DNA of 64,000 bases from Gracilinema caldarium DSM 7334 (GTDB taxonomy: Bacteria > Spirochaetota > Spirochaetia > Treponematales > Breznakiellaceae): positions 2,734,972-2,798,971 of the forward strand of contig NC_015732.1 of assembly GCF_000219725.1 (NCBI RefSeq). Direction: 5' to 3'. Made by a program: the position numbers and the translations under genes. Below are positions 25,915 through 36,194 of the stretch, in pieces. Below the pieces are notes generated by a model. That model made no database searches. It saw only the letters and a list, made by a program, of their open reading frames with translations, and was not told the origin of the DNA. The first letter of the stretch is position 1, and each line of letters starts with the position of its first letter.

Positions 25915-27366
25915 TTATGGATCTATTTTCTGAAGCTCTTCAAGAATTGCATCTACATATTTTTGAGAATCTTTTTGATACTGAGCTAGACCTTCATCAA
26001 TAGTTAATGTTCCATATACCATTTTTGTTACATAATTAGCCTTAATCGTATTGAGTTCTGGTAATAACTGGCTAATAACATCCGATGAGGGGAATACTTT
26101 ATATGAAACTGCATCTTTCTGAAATATTTCCAATGAATTGGTAATACGCTCATCAGAAGGTTTCCATGCGGGATTCCAGCTAAACACAGGGATTTCAGGG
26201 CTAAACCATGCCTTTACAAAGGGTTTTGCAGGATCCTGAATGGAAGGAAGGAATTGAATCATTCCATCTTTAATCTCATAGGTTTTTCCCTCTACCCCAA
26301 AGGTTGCAAAAGTCTGCCCTTTCTCACCATCAAGAAGGAATTCTATAAAATATTTAAATACTGCTTCGGGGTTCTTACAAGATTTGCTGATAGCAAGTAC
26401 CGTTGCAGGTCGTTCAATATACTTTGTTTCCTTAATAGCAGGAATAGGGGTAACCTTAGCTTGTGGTTTATTTTTTTCTATATTGAGAGCAAGATTGCGA
26501 TTCCAGGTTCCAGCCCAATAATTAAAAACACCAACCACACCAGAATAAAATTTATCTCGACATGTCGAGGTTTTATTGGTAATGATTTCTTTATCAATAA
26601 GGCCCTCTGCATAGGCTTCTCGCATTCGTTTAAGAGCTGCAACCATGGATTGATCACTCATTCCATCAATCCATTTTCCGTTTTTCTTTATAAAATCTGG
26701 ACTTGCATCCTGGTAAAATTCTCTTAAATAGATGTCCAGCGGATATTCAGAATTCACAAGGCCAGCCGCCGTGAGAGGGATAACCTTATCTTGCGCAAGC
26801 CCATCAGGATTTTTATTTTTAAAGAGTCTCAGCATATTGATAAATTCATCGTAGGTCTTCGGTACTTCAAGCCCTAGTTTTTCTAGCCAATCGCCCCGCA
26901 CATAGGTCACCGTACCATTACCACGATCATAGGGAATTCCGTATAGCTTACCATTTACTTTAATAGCTTCTATGATTCCCGGATCCTTTATACGATCCTT
27001 GAGTGAAGACTTTTCATATAATTCGGTTAAATCGTACAAAGAGCCATTCGCAGCATATGAGGCATATGCATAACTCCCCAGCAATACAACATCGGGAACA
27101 TCGCCAGTAGAAAAAGCAAGATTCAATTTTTGGTAATACTCATTATGAGCTGGCTGATTCACCACAAGGTCAATACCAGTAAGTTCCTTATACCCTTGAA
27201 CTAGAACGTCTTGACCATTTTCCTTGGGTAGAAAAGTACCATCTACCATCAATGAAATAGAAACAGGCTTTTCGACTTTCTTTGCATCAGATGCTTTTTT
27301 GCCGCATCCTGCAAACATGAATACAGTGATAACAAGTAAGGCAGGTATAATTCGTTTATACATCAT
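25915..27366 (-). CDS. Sugar ABC transporter substrate-binding lipoprotein
   Basis: The 483-residue lipoprotein has lipobox FAGC and a cluster-1 solute-binding fold, with DVPDVVLLGSYAYASYAANG near the N-terminus and WKPSDERITNSLEIF later. It captures oligosaccharides outside the membrane and delivers them to the two permeases downstream. It is the first gene of the transporter unit, followed by an attenuating hairpin. The size (about 480 rather than 420) is usual for LplA-like proteins that work with LplB/LplC permeases. The actual sugar is inferred only from the adjacent GH43 enzymes. Confidence 0.9.
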   Translation of the reverse strand: MMYKRIIPALLVITVFMFAGCGKKASDAKKVEKPVSISLMVDGTFLPKENGQDVLVQGYKELTGIDLVVNQPAHNEYYQKLNLAFSTGDVPDVVLLGSYAYASYAANGSLYDLTELYEKSSLKDRIKDPGIIEAIKVNGKLYGIPYDRGNGTVTYVRGDWLEKLGLEVPKTYDEFINMLRLFKNKNPDGLAQDKVIPLTAAGLVNSEYPLDIYLREFYQDASPDFIKKNGKWIDGMSDQSMVAALKRMREAYAEGLIDKEIITNKTSTCRDKFYSGVVGVFNYWAGTWNRNLALNIEKNKPQAKVTPIPAIKETKYIERPATVLAISKSCKNPEAVFKYFIEFLLDGEKGQTFATFGVEGKTYEIKDGMIQFLPSIQDPAKPFVKAWFSPEIPVFSWNPAWKPSDERITNSLEIFQKDAVSYKVFPSSDVISQLLPELNTIKANYVTKMVYGTLTIDEGLAQYQKDSQKYVDAILEELQKIDP

Positions 27367-27452
27367 ACATACTCCTTTGAATAAAATAGGTATTTTATCG
27401 TATCTAATTTTTTTCTGATAATGCCGACCACTTTTAGAATTAAACCGTCTTT

Positions 27453-29006
27453 TTATATTTTTACCTCGACCCGTTCAATATCGCTCCATCCTTCTACAGA
27501 ATCCCTATTCATTGAAATCGAAAAAAGTCCAAAACGACCTCCCACCCAACGACCTGGCTCTACAGAGAAGGGCTCTCCAATTGGTTCAAAGGGGTTAGAA
27601 TTTCGAGTAAAATACCAACGTCCATGAGCAAGCGTATCGACTGTTACGCGAAGTGTGATTGGGAAAGGAGAACTATCATATACCTTACAAATATTGAAAC
27701 TATCCTTGCTTTCTTTAGAGCCCTGACCACACACAACCTTATATTGGGAATTCTCTTTAAGAACACCAATATAATAATAGGTGTCACCACATACTATCAG
27801 CCCTGACAATACATCATCTCCATAACTATCAAGGAAGACCACGTCCACTATAAATGAAGGGGCAGGAAATTTCTGTGTTATAATATTCGGGTATGTATAT
27901 AACCAAAAGGTATCACCTGGGCATGGTTTAGCAAAAAGCCGTAAACAACTGTTTTTCGCAATCAGCGAGTAGGCTGGCACAAGCGGGTTACCTTCCCATT
28001 GCCATTGTAAGGAAAGCTCTGAGTTATCAAAATCATCACTCAATCCGGTATGATAAGATGGATTATTATCAGTGTAGATTGGTACATGATAATAGGTTAC
28101 TGGTTCACCTATACCATCATGATTTTGGTCTACCCCAATAAGAGGCCAATCGTTAATCCATTGAACCGGTTGAAGATGCCAGATTCGACCATAGGCATCC
28201 CTATCTTGAAAATGAATAAACCAACCGGTTCCATCTTCTAAGGCTACATAGGCTCCTTGATGGGGGCCATTTATTTCTGTATCCCCCTGATGTAATACAA
28301 TCCGTTCTTCGTATGGGCCCCAAATCGATTTTGCACGGAGAACGGTCTGCCATCCGGGTTTAACACCACCAGCAGGCGCAAATATATAATAATAGCCATT
28401 ACGCTTATAGAGTTTTGGCCCTTCAATAGTAGGTTGAGTTTGGGTTCCATCGAATATTACAACCCCATCACCAAGCAGTGCTGAAGCATCTTCTTTCATC
28501 TGGAAAAGTTGAAGTTTGCTTTTTATCCCACAACGGCTCTTCGCAAAAGCATGTACCAAATAAGCTGTACCATCATCATCCCAGAAAGGACAGGGGTCAA
28601 TCCATCCTTGTACTGTATGTATACAATGAATAGGACTCCAAGGGCCATGAGGATGTTTAGCTCTTGTCATAAAGATGCCCTCATCGGGCATACTAAAAAA
28701 AATCCAGAACCAACCATCATGATAGCGCAAACTGGGAGCCCATACTCCATCTCCATGTCGGACAGGCCCATCATAATACAGGGGTAAACGGGGAATAGCA
28801 TAGGAGACAAGATGCCAGTGTACAAGGTCATCCGATTCAAGAACAGGAAGTCCCGGGGTATGAACAAAACTACTTGCGGTTCCAAAAAAACGGTCTCCAA
28901 CTCGAATAACATCAGGGTCAGAATAGTCTGCAAAAAGTATAGGATTTCTGTATTCAGTCGAAGAATACATAGGACTCCATAGTTCTTGAATATCCACAGA
29001 ACCCAT
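27453..29006 (-). CDS. GH43 beta-xylosidase/arabinofuranosidase
   Basis: The 517-residue enzyme has the five-bladed GH43 domain followed by a C-terminal beta-sandwich (from about residue 325, SDDFDNSELSLQWQWEGNP). Catalytic landmarks are Asp30 in DYSDPDVIRVGD (base), the aspartate in GWIDPCPFWDDDG (pKa modulator) and the glutamate in PTIEGPKLYKRNGYYY (acid). There is no signal peptide, so it is cytoplasmic and acts on imported oligosaccharides. It lies divergent to a second GH43 gene and upstream of the ABC transporter genes on the same strand. Confidence 0.9.
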   Translation of the reverse strand: MGSVDIQELWSPMYSSTEYRNPILFADYSDPDVIRVGDRFFGTASSFVHTPGLPVLESDDLVHWHLVSYAIPRLPLYYDGPVRHGDGVWAPSLRYHDGWFWIFFSMPDEGIFMTRAKHPHGPWSPIHCIHTVQGWIDPCPFWDDDGTAYLVHAFAKSRCGIKSKLQLFQMKEDASALLGDGVVIFDGTQTQPTIEGPKLYKRNGYYYIFAPAGGVKPGWQTVLRAKSIWGPYEERIVLHQGDTEINGPHQGAYVALEDGTGWFIHFQDRDAYGRIWHLQPVQWINDWPLIGVDQNHDGIGEPVTYYHVPIYTDNNPSYHTGLSDDFDNSELSLQWQWEGNPLVPAYSLIAKNSCLRLFAKPCPGDTFWLYTYPNIITQKFPAPSFIVDVVFLDSYGDDVLSGLIVCGDTYYYIGVLKENSQYKVVCGQGSKESKDSFNICKVYDSSPFPITLRVTVDTLAHGRWYFTRNSNPFEPIGEPFSVEPGRWVGGRFGLFSISMNRDSVEGWSDIERVEVKI

Positions 29007-29204
29007 TATTAGCTCCTAAGGTATCATAGTTTTAAACGTTTTTTTTACATGCATCGCTAGTATACAGGGGTTATCATAAACCTATTATGATGCATTATTC
29101 CGGCTTTCTTTTTTACTTTACCGGGCACCTATATCGTAGTATTCCTAATTTTAAGCGTTATAATCCATCACCAAGCTCTAGCTGTATATGGTATAGTTAT
29201 TCAT
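29007..29204. promoter_or_regulatory. Divergent regulatory region between two GH43 genes
   Basis: This 198-base region must hold promoters for both GH43 units. An inverted repeat ATCATAA-N5-TTATGAT at 29073-29091 is a candidate operator. A TTTTAAACG followed by a run of eight T residues at about 29022-29037 resembles the dispersed hairpin family. I cannot assign -10/-35 boxes with confidence. Confidence 0.35.
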
Positions 29205-30803
29205 ATGAAAAGGCTCCCAACCTACACTAATCCTGTCTATCCAGGGTTTCACCCTGACCCATCGGTGATTCGGGTTGGGCATGATTTTTACATGGTCAAT
29301 TCTACGTTTCATTATTATCCTGGGATTGTGATTTCCCACTCCAGGGATCTGGTACATTGGAACGCTATTGGACATGTTTGGACCCGCAATGATTGGCTAG
29401 ATATACGGCATCTGCTAGATGGCAGGGGATTCTGGGCCCCAGACATTTCTTACCATAATGGTACTTTTTATATATTTGTTACGCTCAGACTTAACGAAAT
29501 ACAGAGCAATAGAGAACCATCTCAGATCATACGACGACAAATGATTGTCACAGCTTCCAATCCTGAAGGGCCCTATTCATACCCTCATTTTATTGATGTA
29601 GATGGAATCGATCCTTCTCATTTTGTTGATGACGACGGAAAACACTACATGCTCCTCAATCCAGCGGTCCGTCTCATTCCTTTAAATGATGACTGTTCTG
29701 CCATTACAGGTGAAATTAAAACCATCTGGGAAGGATCTGGCGGTCGTATCCCTGAGGGGCCGCATCTTTTTAAAAAGGATGGCTGGTATTACCTTATTAC
29801 AGCTGAAGGCGGTACAGGCTACAACCATCAAATTGGATCAGGACGTTCCCGATCCCTTTATGGTCCTTATGAAAGTAATCCATACAATCCCATACTTAAA
29901 CAGCAAGATCCTACCGCTCCGCTACAACGTTGCGGACATGGGAAATTTGTTGAGGCCCCAGATGGCTCTTGGTGGGTTTTATATCTTTGTGGTCGGCCGA
30001 TCACCGCAACAATTAACGGTTTGGAAAACAACCGGTTTTGTATTTTAGGTCGTGAAACAGCCCTCGACCCTGTTTCCTGGACCGCTGAGGGCTGGCCAGT
30101 TATCAATGGGGGCAAAGGTCCCAGTCTAAGTAACCAGGTACCTCAATTACCATGGACACCTTCATCACCACATATTCGAGATGAATTTGATGACCAGGTA
30201 CTCAATATCCAGTGGTATACCCCACGAAATCCAGATCCTTCGGCATACTCACTTGTCGATCGCCCAGGCTTTCTTCGCCTTTATTGTCGGAGTACACCAT
30301 TAAACGAATTGGGAGCTCGGCCTATACTACAACGAGAAACAAGCCTTAATTCAGAAACCCGTTGTTGTATACATTTTACTCCACAAAATCCTGGGGAAAC
30401 CGCAGGCATAACTGCATACTATGATACAAAAACCCACATTATTTGTGGAAGACGTCGCACCCTTTCTGGGTATTCTCTTGTTGTAGAAGATTACCGCGGA
30501 AGCTCCTATATTACTTACGCCGAATATCCTGAAGAAATGACCACCATTTCTCCTATCCTGTATCTCTGTCTTAAAACCAATTGCCTGGAACGACGTTTTT
30601 TCTATTCTTACGATGGAGAAACATGGATTGAATTAGCTACTATTTCTAATGCATATCATCTGTCTGATGAAGGATATACGGGCCCTTATACCAAACGTTT
30701 TACAGGATCTATGGTTGGGATGTTTGCTTATAACGGTGGAAACGCAAGTACAACATCGGTCGATTTTGATTGGTTTGAATATATACCAAAAGATATATGT
30801 TAA
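29205..30803 (+). CDS. GH43 beta-xylosidase (xylan 1,4-beta-xylosidase type)
   Basis: The 532-residue enzyme starts TYTNPVYPGFHPDPSVIRVG, with base Asp18. It has IDPSHFVDDDGKHYML (modulator Asp), IPEGPHLFKKDGWYYLI (acid Glu) and a C-terminal beta-sandwich beginning at RDEFDDQVLNIQWYTPRNPD. This architecture is the GH43 beta-xylosidase type that releases xylose from xylo-oligosaccharides, often with arabinosidase side activity. It has no signal peptide. It overlaps the following alpha/beta hydrolase gene by seven bases, consistent with deacylation and backbone cleavage in one operon. Confidence 0.92.
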   Translation: MKRLPTYTNPVYPGFHPDPSVIRVGHDFYMVNSTFHYYPGIVISHSRDLVHWNAIGHVWTRNDWLDIRHLLDGRGFWAPDISYHNGTFYIFVTLRLNEIQSNREPSQIIRRQMIVTASNPEGPYSYPHFIDVDGIDPSHFVDDDGKHYMLLNPAVRLIPLNDDCSAITGEIKTIWEGSGGRIPEGPHLFKKDGWYYLITAEGGTGYNHQIGSGRSRSLYGPYESNPYNPILKQQDPTAPLQRCGHGKFVEAPDGSWWVLYLCGRPITATINGLENNRFCILGRETALDPVSWTAEGWPVINGGKGPSLSNQVPQLPWTPSSPHIRDEFDDQVLNIQWYTPRNPDPSAYSLVDRPGFLRLYCRSTPLNELGARPILQRETSLNSETRCCIHFTPQNPGETAGITAYYDTKTHIICGRRRTLSGYSLVVEDYRGSSYITYAEYPEEMTTISPILYLCLKTNCLERRFFYSYDGETWIELATISNAYHLSDEGYTGPYTKRFTGSMVGMFAYNGGNASTTSVDFDWFEYIPKDIC

Positions 30804-31894
30804 TTAACGGAATAAATAAGCAGGGGATTACGGATCTTGAAAAACCATTACCAGTTTTCTATGAGTCACTCCTAAACCGAATGTCCTTTACGCTTGGTTG
30901 GAAACATGATATCGATTTTGATACATGGATAACCAGGGCCCTCGAAAAGGCACGGGATTTTATCATTCCCTGGGAAGACAAAACTCCCTTTGAAATGGAA
31001 TTTCTTGAATCTGTAAATCGTGGCAAGTATACAACTCATAAAGTAGTTTTCAATATTACCAGTGACAGTAGAGTACTTGCATATGTACTTATTCCACACG
31101 GAACATCTCCTTTTCCGGCTGCCCTTTTACTCCACGATCATGGGAGCAAATTTGACATAGGGAAAGAAAAACTTGTTGAACCCTGGGGGGATACTGACAA
31201 GATTGATTCAAGCCGTCAGTGGGTAAATAGGTTGTATAGCGGACGATATATAGGGGATGAACTTGCGAAGCGTGGTTTTGTCGTTCTCAGTTTTGATGCT
31301 TTAGGATGAGGTGATCGTTCAATTAAAGGATGGAGTAATGAGAACCAACAAGCACTTGCTTCTAATTTAATGAATATGGGTGTATCTTATGCTGGAATCA
31401 TTGCCCTCGAAGATCTTCGTGCAGCCCAATTTCTTGCAACATTACCGATGGTAGACCCCAAACGGATAGTCGCTCTCGGGTTTTCAATGGGCGCCTTTCG
31501 GGCCTGGCAGTGTGCAGCTCTTTCAGCAGATATTACAGCTGGGATATGTATAAACTGGATGGCTACCATGAAAGGGTTAATGGTTCCTGGGAACAATCAG
31601 CTTAAAGGGCAATCGGCCTTTACAATGCTGCATCCTTTCCTGGGACGCTATCTGGATTATCCCGATATTGCAGGGCTTGCAGCTCCAAAACCAATGTTAT
31701 TCTACTCGGGCGAAATGGATACTCTTTTTCCTATTAACTCAGTCTTAGAAGCCTATGAAAAGTTACGAAATATTTACCGTACGATCGGTGCATCTGAACA
31801 ACTCGAGACACGCATATGGCCAACAGGTCATGTATATGATCTTGAAAAACAGGAAGCCTCTTTCTCCTGGCTTCTTGAAAAATGGAAACAGTAA
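30797..31894 (+). pseudogene. Alpha/beta hydrolase (esterase) with in-frame TGA
   Basis: One continuous frame of 365 residues is interrupted once, at residue 171, by TGA (31307-31309) in the context SFDALG-stop-GDRSIKGWS. TGG (Trp) would restore it by one base. Downstream the catalytic serine is at about residue 230 (ALGFSMGAF), with GEMDTLFP (Asp) and PTGHVYD (His), and upstream LLHDHGSKFD supplies the oxyanion region. It resembles acetyl-xylan-esterase/dienelactone-hydrolase-like enzymes. The truncated first part lacks the serine, so without readthrough the gene is dead. A sequencing error or recent mutation is most likely. Confidence 0.8.
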
Positions 31895-31914
31895 GTATAA
31901 TAAAGGTTTTTATT

Positions 31915-32814
31915 ATGCATGACGACTACCAATGGCCTGTTTCAGAGATTCCACTCTGGGATACCAGGTTTCTTAAAGAAGAACTTCAACGGGATATGCC
32001 TCCACTCCCGGAAGAACAGGTAGTAGATCGAAGTTCTGATCTAAAAATTCATGATCGATTTATATCTAATGTGCTCCGGCCTTCGATTTTTCCGATGATA
32101 CCAGAAAATCCTTTACCTTTAGGTATACTTATTATTCCTGGTGGAGGCTACGAACGAGTCGTTATAGATAAGGAAGGCTTTGAAATTGGTGCATGGCTTA
32201 ATAGTCATAGAATTAGTGCATTTATATTAAAATATCGCTTACCCTGTGAACGATATGAACAACCTCATGTAGTACCCTTTCTTGATGCTCATCGTGCGAT
32301 GTTGTTGCTACGAAAGCATGCTAAAGCGTGGGGGAATCTAACAACCATAGGGATTATGGGATTTTCCGCGGGAGCACATATAGCGGCAGAACTGTGCACG
32401 CACTGGGACACCCCGATGCCTTCTGAACAGAGGGATTCCATTGATATTCCTAATATAAGACCTGATGTTGGTATTTTAATCTATCCAGTAATTTCTATGA
32501 AAATAGAGATTACTCATCCAGGATCTCGACGCCGCTTACTGGGACCCAATCCTTCACCTGCACTAGTAGATCAGCACTCAATAGAACTCCAGATTCGAGA
32601 GAATATGCCTCCTCTTTTTGTTGTTCACGCCCTGGATGATAAAGCTGTACCTGTCACAAACTCCCTTTTACTTTGCGAAGCATGCAGTAAGAAAGGCGTC
32701 GCTCTAGAAGCCCATATATTTCCTGAAGGAGGTCACGGTTTTGGACTTCGTACTAAACATGGACCTATATCAGCCTGGCCACATTTACTATTGCGCTGGT
32801 TGAATATCGAATAG
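31915..32814 (+). CDS. Alpha/beta hydrolase, carbohydrate-esterase-like
   Basis: The 299-residue enzyme has the nucleophile motif GIMGFSAGAHIAAE (GFSAG), the acid in VHALDDKAVP and the histidine in FPEGGHGFGL, with the oxyanion motif LIIPGGGYERV. This is the BD-FAE/acetylxylan-esterase-like class of hormone-sensitive-lipase-type esterases. An ATG 33 bases upstream exists, but AAAGG and the better N-terminus favour ATG 31915. It follows the interrupted esterase in the hemicellulose operon and may provide the remaining deacetylation activity. No signal peptide is present. Confidence 0.85.
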   Translation: MHDDYQWPVSEIPLWDTRFLKEELQRDMPPLPEEQVVDRSSDLKIHDRFISNVLRPSIFPMIPENPLPLGILIIPGGGYERVVIDKEGFEIGAWLNSHRISAFILKYRLPCERYEQPHVVPFLDAHRAMLLLRKHAKAWGNLTTIGIMGFSAGAHIAAELCTHWDTPMPSEQRDSIDIPNIRPDVGILIYPVISMKIEITHPGSRRRLLGPNPSPALVDQHSIELQIRENMPPLFVVHALDDKAVPVTNSLLLCEACSKKGVALEAHIFPEGGHGFGLRTKHGPISAWPHLLLRWLNIE

Positions 32815-32959
32815 AATAAATAACTTAGAATCTAAGGCTAGAAAGTAATCTTCTCTGTTAACATACTAAACATTCTTTAAACTTTGGCTTGACAGCAGAT
32901 TTATAATAGCTTAATAATTATAGGCTTATATGTTCTTATATTCTATTCTATAGGATTTT

Positions 32960-34913
32960 ATGTGCATGAGTTTATATGATATATTAGTAGAACAGTTTAA
33001 AAAAGACCCTAAATATATAAATAAAAATGTAGAACTTAAAAAATGGGTTATTATACAAAGGGCACAAAATTTTGACAAAGAATTATTAGACCTTCTCATA
33101 CAAAACGATGTTCTGAAAAAGGAATTCTTTGTAAACATTCAAGGTATTTTAATTTTCAAACAAAACCTTTTTATCGATTTTTTAGAACAAAAAAACTATT
33201 TTAACAATAGTTATACTAAATATAAAAATAAAATTGGACTTACTATTGATGGTATGTATTTAAAACAGCGAAATGATATTGCTTTAATATGGCCATTTAA
33301 GGATTGTATTCTTGAAGGTGGTCAAACAAAAGAAGAGCAAAGCCGAAAAGAAATATTTTTTAATGAAATCTTAGCACAAGATGAAATTACTCAACTTTTA
33401 GAACCAAAAGTTTTAACTAATGCAAAACACTTCGATAAAAATGGTGAAAAGCTAGTAAAACAATTTAATCGAAATGAAGAAGGAATAATAACTGATAATC
33501 TAATAATAAAAGGAAATAATCTTTTAGCACTATATAGTATAAAAAAAGAATTTGCTGGCAAGGTAAAGCTTATTTATATAGATCCTCCATATAATACAGG
33601 TAATGATGAGTTTAAGTACAACGACAACTTTAATAGATCAACATGGCTTACCTTTATGAAGAATCGTTTTGAGATCGCTAAAGAATTACTTAGCAATGAC
33701 GGATCTATATTTGTACAATGTGATGACAATGAACAAGCTTATCTGAAAGTTTTAATGGATGAAGTATTTGGTACAGACAACTATCGAGAAACAATAGTTG
33801 TTAAAACTAGTACTCCAAGTGGTGTCAATGCAATAAATGTTAAAAGAGGTGAAAGACTTTTTAAGGTAAAAGAATATATTTTATTTTATTCTAAAACACC
33901 AACATTTCGCTTTAATCCGATCTATATAAAATCTGATTTTAATCCTAACTATAGATATGAAGTAATAAAGAGAGATGATAGATATATTATTAAAGATTTA
34001 AAAAAACAATATAAAAATAATATAGAATTAGAAGCATATGCTCTTAAAAATTATGATAAAATATATTCTCTAGAAAAAAAATAATAAAAAAGCTGGAGAT
34101 AAGATAAAAATGGAAATAGAAAAATCAAAAAACAATAAAGAAGTCATTGAATATATTAATTCTAAAGGTCAACTAGTTTTAATTTATAATGGCGGTGTAT
34201 TAGTGCCTTTAAAAGAGAGAGTTATAATAGATGATAATCAAGTATATTTTGGAACATTAATATCAGATTTGTGGGATGATGATATATTTCAAACAAATCA
34301 AACCGAAGGTGGAGTAAGGCTACCCAGCGGGAAGAAACCGGAAAAATTAATAAAAAGAATTATTGAATTAACAACAAAAGAGAATGATCTTGTTTTAGAT
34401 TATCACTTAGGTAGTGGAACAACAGCAGCCGTTGCACATAAAATGAAAAGAAGATATATAGGTATTGAACAGCTAGATTATGGTGAGAATGATAGTGTTG
34501 TAAGATTAAATAAAGTTATACAAGGCGACCAAACAGGAATATCCAAAAATATCAACTGGAATGGTGGCGGTTCATTTATTTATTTTGAGTTAAAAAAACA
34601 GAATGAAGATTTTATTGATAAAATAATAAATGCAAAAAGTGCATATGAACTAGAAAATATTTTAGATGATATAAAAATGAAAGCTTTTCTTAAATATAGT
34701 ATTGACTTAAAATTATTAATTGAAGAATTAGACCAGTTTAAAAAGCTTGTTTTTATAGATCAAAAAAAACTACTATTCGAATTATTAGATAAAAACCAAT
34801 TATATGTTAATCTTTCATCTTTAATGGATGCTGATTACAATATCAGTGAATACGATAAATATATTACAATGAATTTTTATAATTTAAGTGATAATTATGA
34901 CAAGTTATATTGA
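32960..34913 (+). pseudogene. mod: Type III restriction-modification Mod subunit, frameshifted
   Basis: The first frame (32960-34084, 374 residues) holds the adenine methyltransferase motif DPPYNTGNDEF (208-211). The second part (34085-34913) holds LDYHLGSGTTAAVAHKMKRR, the AdoMet-binding motif, with a Tyr-His in place of the usual Pro-Phe. They are separated by a shift in a run of eight A residues (34074-34081); with seven, the frame reads through LEKNNKKAGDKIKME into the second part. A complete Mod of about 650 residues would then methylate an asymmetric site and give specificity to Res. The gene is strongly AT-rich. An ATG at 34897 inside its 3' end is the remnant start of res. Confidence 0.85.
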
Positions 34914-34926
34914 AGATAGATTATTT

Positions 34927-36194
34927 GGCTCTTCGCTAAAACGTGTGGGTAGGCAATAATAAGCTACTATGAAAGATTATGAATTATTTCAGGCTGCTCT
35001 CAGCCTTGGGAACGAATGGTTTGTAGTACAGAGTGATTTCAATCAAACTGAAAAAAGGCTTGATATTTACCTTGATTTTGAACGGGGTTCTCAATTTGAA
35101 TGTCCCGTTTGCCACGAGCTGTGCGGTGCATACGATACAAAAGAATTAGTATGGCAGCATCTCAATTTTTTTCAATATAAAACCTATTTGCATGCATGGG
35201 TACCTTGGGTCTCGTGTAAAAAACATGGGGTGAAACAAATCCAGGTTCCCTGGGCTCGCGAACGATCCGGGTTTACCCTGCTCTTTGAAGCAATGATCAT
35301 GGCTCTGGTTGATGAGATGCCAGTAAAAGCAATTGCCGATATGGTAGGGATAGAGGATACACGGCTTTGGCGAATCATAGAGTATTACGTGAACAAAGCC
35401 CTGGAACAATCAGATCTGTCACAGGTCCGTCGAGTAGGAGTGGATGAGACTTCCAGTCGAAAGGGACATAAGTATGTCAGTCTGTTTGTAGACCTTGATA
35501 CGAACAAAGTCATATTTGTAACGAAAGGAAAGGATTCTCTTACACTACAAGCATTTAAAGAACATCTTGTCACATACGGAGGGGTTCCCGATGCCATTAC
35601 AGACTTTTCCTGTGACTTATCCCCTGCTTTTATAAACGGTATAGAAACACTGTTTCCCAAAGCCCAAATAACCTTTGATAAATTTCATGTAATGAAACTA
35701 TTAAACCAGGCTGTGGATGAAACTCGTCGGAGAGAACAGATAGAAGAAAAGGATTTAACAAAGACTCGATATATTTGGCTTAAAAATCCCGAAAACCTCA
35801 CTAAAAAACAAAAAGAAAAATTACAGTCTCTATCTTCATTACAATTAAAAACCGGTCGTGCTTACAGAATGAAATTAGTCTTTCAACACATATTTAAGCC
35901 AGGACCTGTTTCATTCAATCGAGAAGAAGCTCTTAAAAAATGGTATGCATGGGCAGTTCGATCCCGAATAGAACCGATGGTAGAATTTGCAAGAACCTTA
36001 AAACGGCATTGGAATGGTATTGTTCGTTGGTTTACCAGCCATATAACGAATGCAATTTTAGAAGGACTTAATAGTTTAGTCCAGGCTGCAAAAGCCCGGG
36101 CAAGGGGTTTTCGATCCCTTGATTATTTTAAGCTTATTATTTACCGGGTCGCTGGTAAACTGGGGTACTTACCCATATAAAATAGCGAAGAACC
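34927..36194 (+). mobile_element. Intact ISL3-type insertion sequence
   Basis: The 1268-bp element has ends GGCTCTTCGCTAAAACGTGT (from 34927) and, on the complement, GGTTCTTCGCTATTTTATAT (from 36194), imperfect inverted repeats. It lies inside res between codon 10 and the middle of the gene. No 8-bp duplication is visible at the flanks, consistent with a deletion next to the element. A deleted relative is at 14096-14431. Confidence 0.88.
34969..36180 (+). CDS. ISL3-family transposase
   Basis: The 403-residue protein has an N-terminal zinc-finger-like CPVCHELCG, an HTH region (PVKAIADMVGIEDTRLWRII) and the DDE core: VGVDETSSRKG (first Asp), TDFSCDLSPAF with FDKFHVMKL, and the C-terminal NAILEGLNSLVQAAKARARG (Glu). 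This is the standard ISL3/IS1001 arrangement. It is full-length and unbroken, so probably functional. Confidence 0.92.
   Translation: MKDYELFQAALSLGNEWFVVQSDFNQTEKRLDIYLDFERGSQFECPVCHELCGAYDTKELVWQHLNFFQYKTYLHAWVPWVSCKKHGVKQIQVPWARERSGFTLLFEAMIMALVDEMPVKAIADMVGIEDTRLWRIIEYYVNKALEQSDLSQVRRVGVDETSSRKGHKYVSLFVDLDTNKVIFVTKGKDSLTLQAFKEHLVTYGGVPDAITDFSCDLSPAFINGIETLFPKAQITFDKFHVMKLLNQAVDETRRREQIEEKDLTKTRYIWLKNPENLTKKQKEKLQSLSSLQLKTGRAYRMKLVFQHIFKPGPVSFNREEALKKWYAWAVRSRIEPMVEFARTLKRHWNGIVRWFTSHITNAILEGLNSLVQAAKARARGFRSLDYFKLIIYRVAGKLGYLPI

Noticed and set aside
31310-31350. Selenocysteine insertion (SECIS) hairpin after the esterase TGA
   Set aside because: No stable stem-loop with an exposed GU-type apical loop is apparent in the 40 bases after the TGA; Trp is the natural residue at this place.
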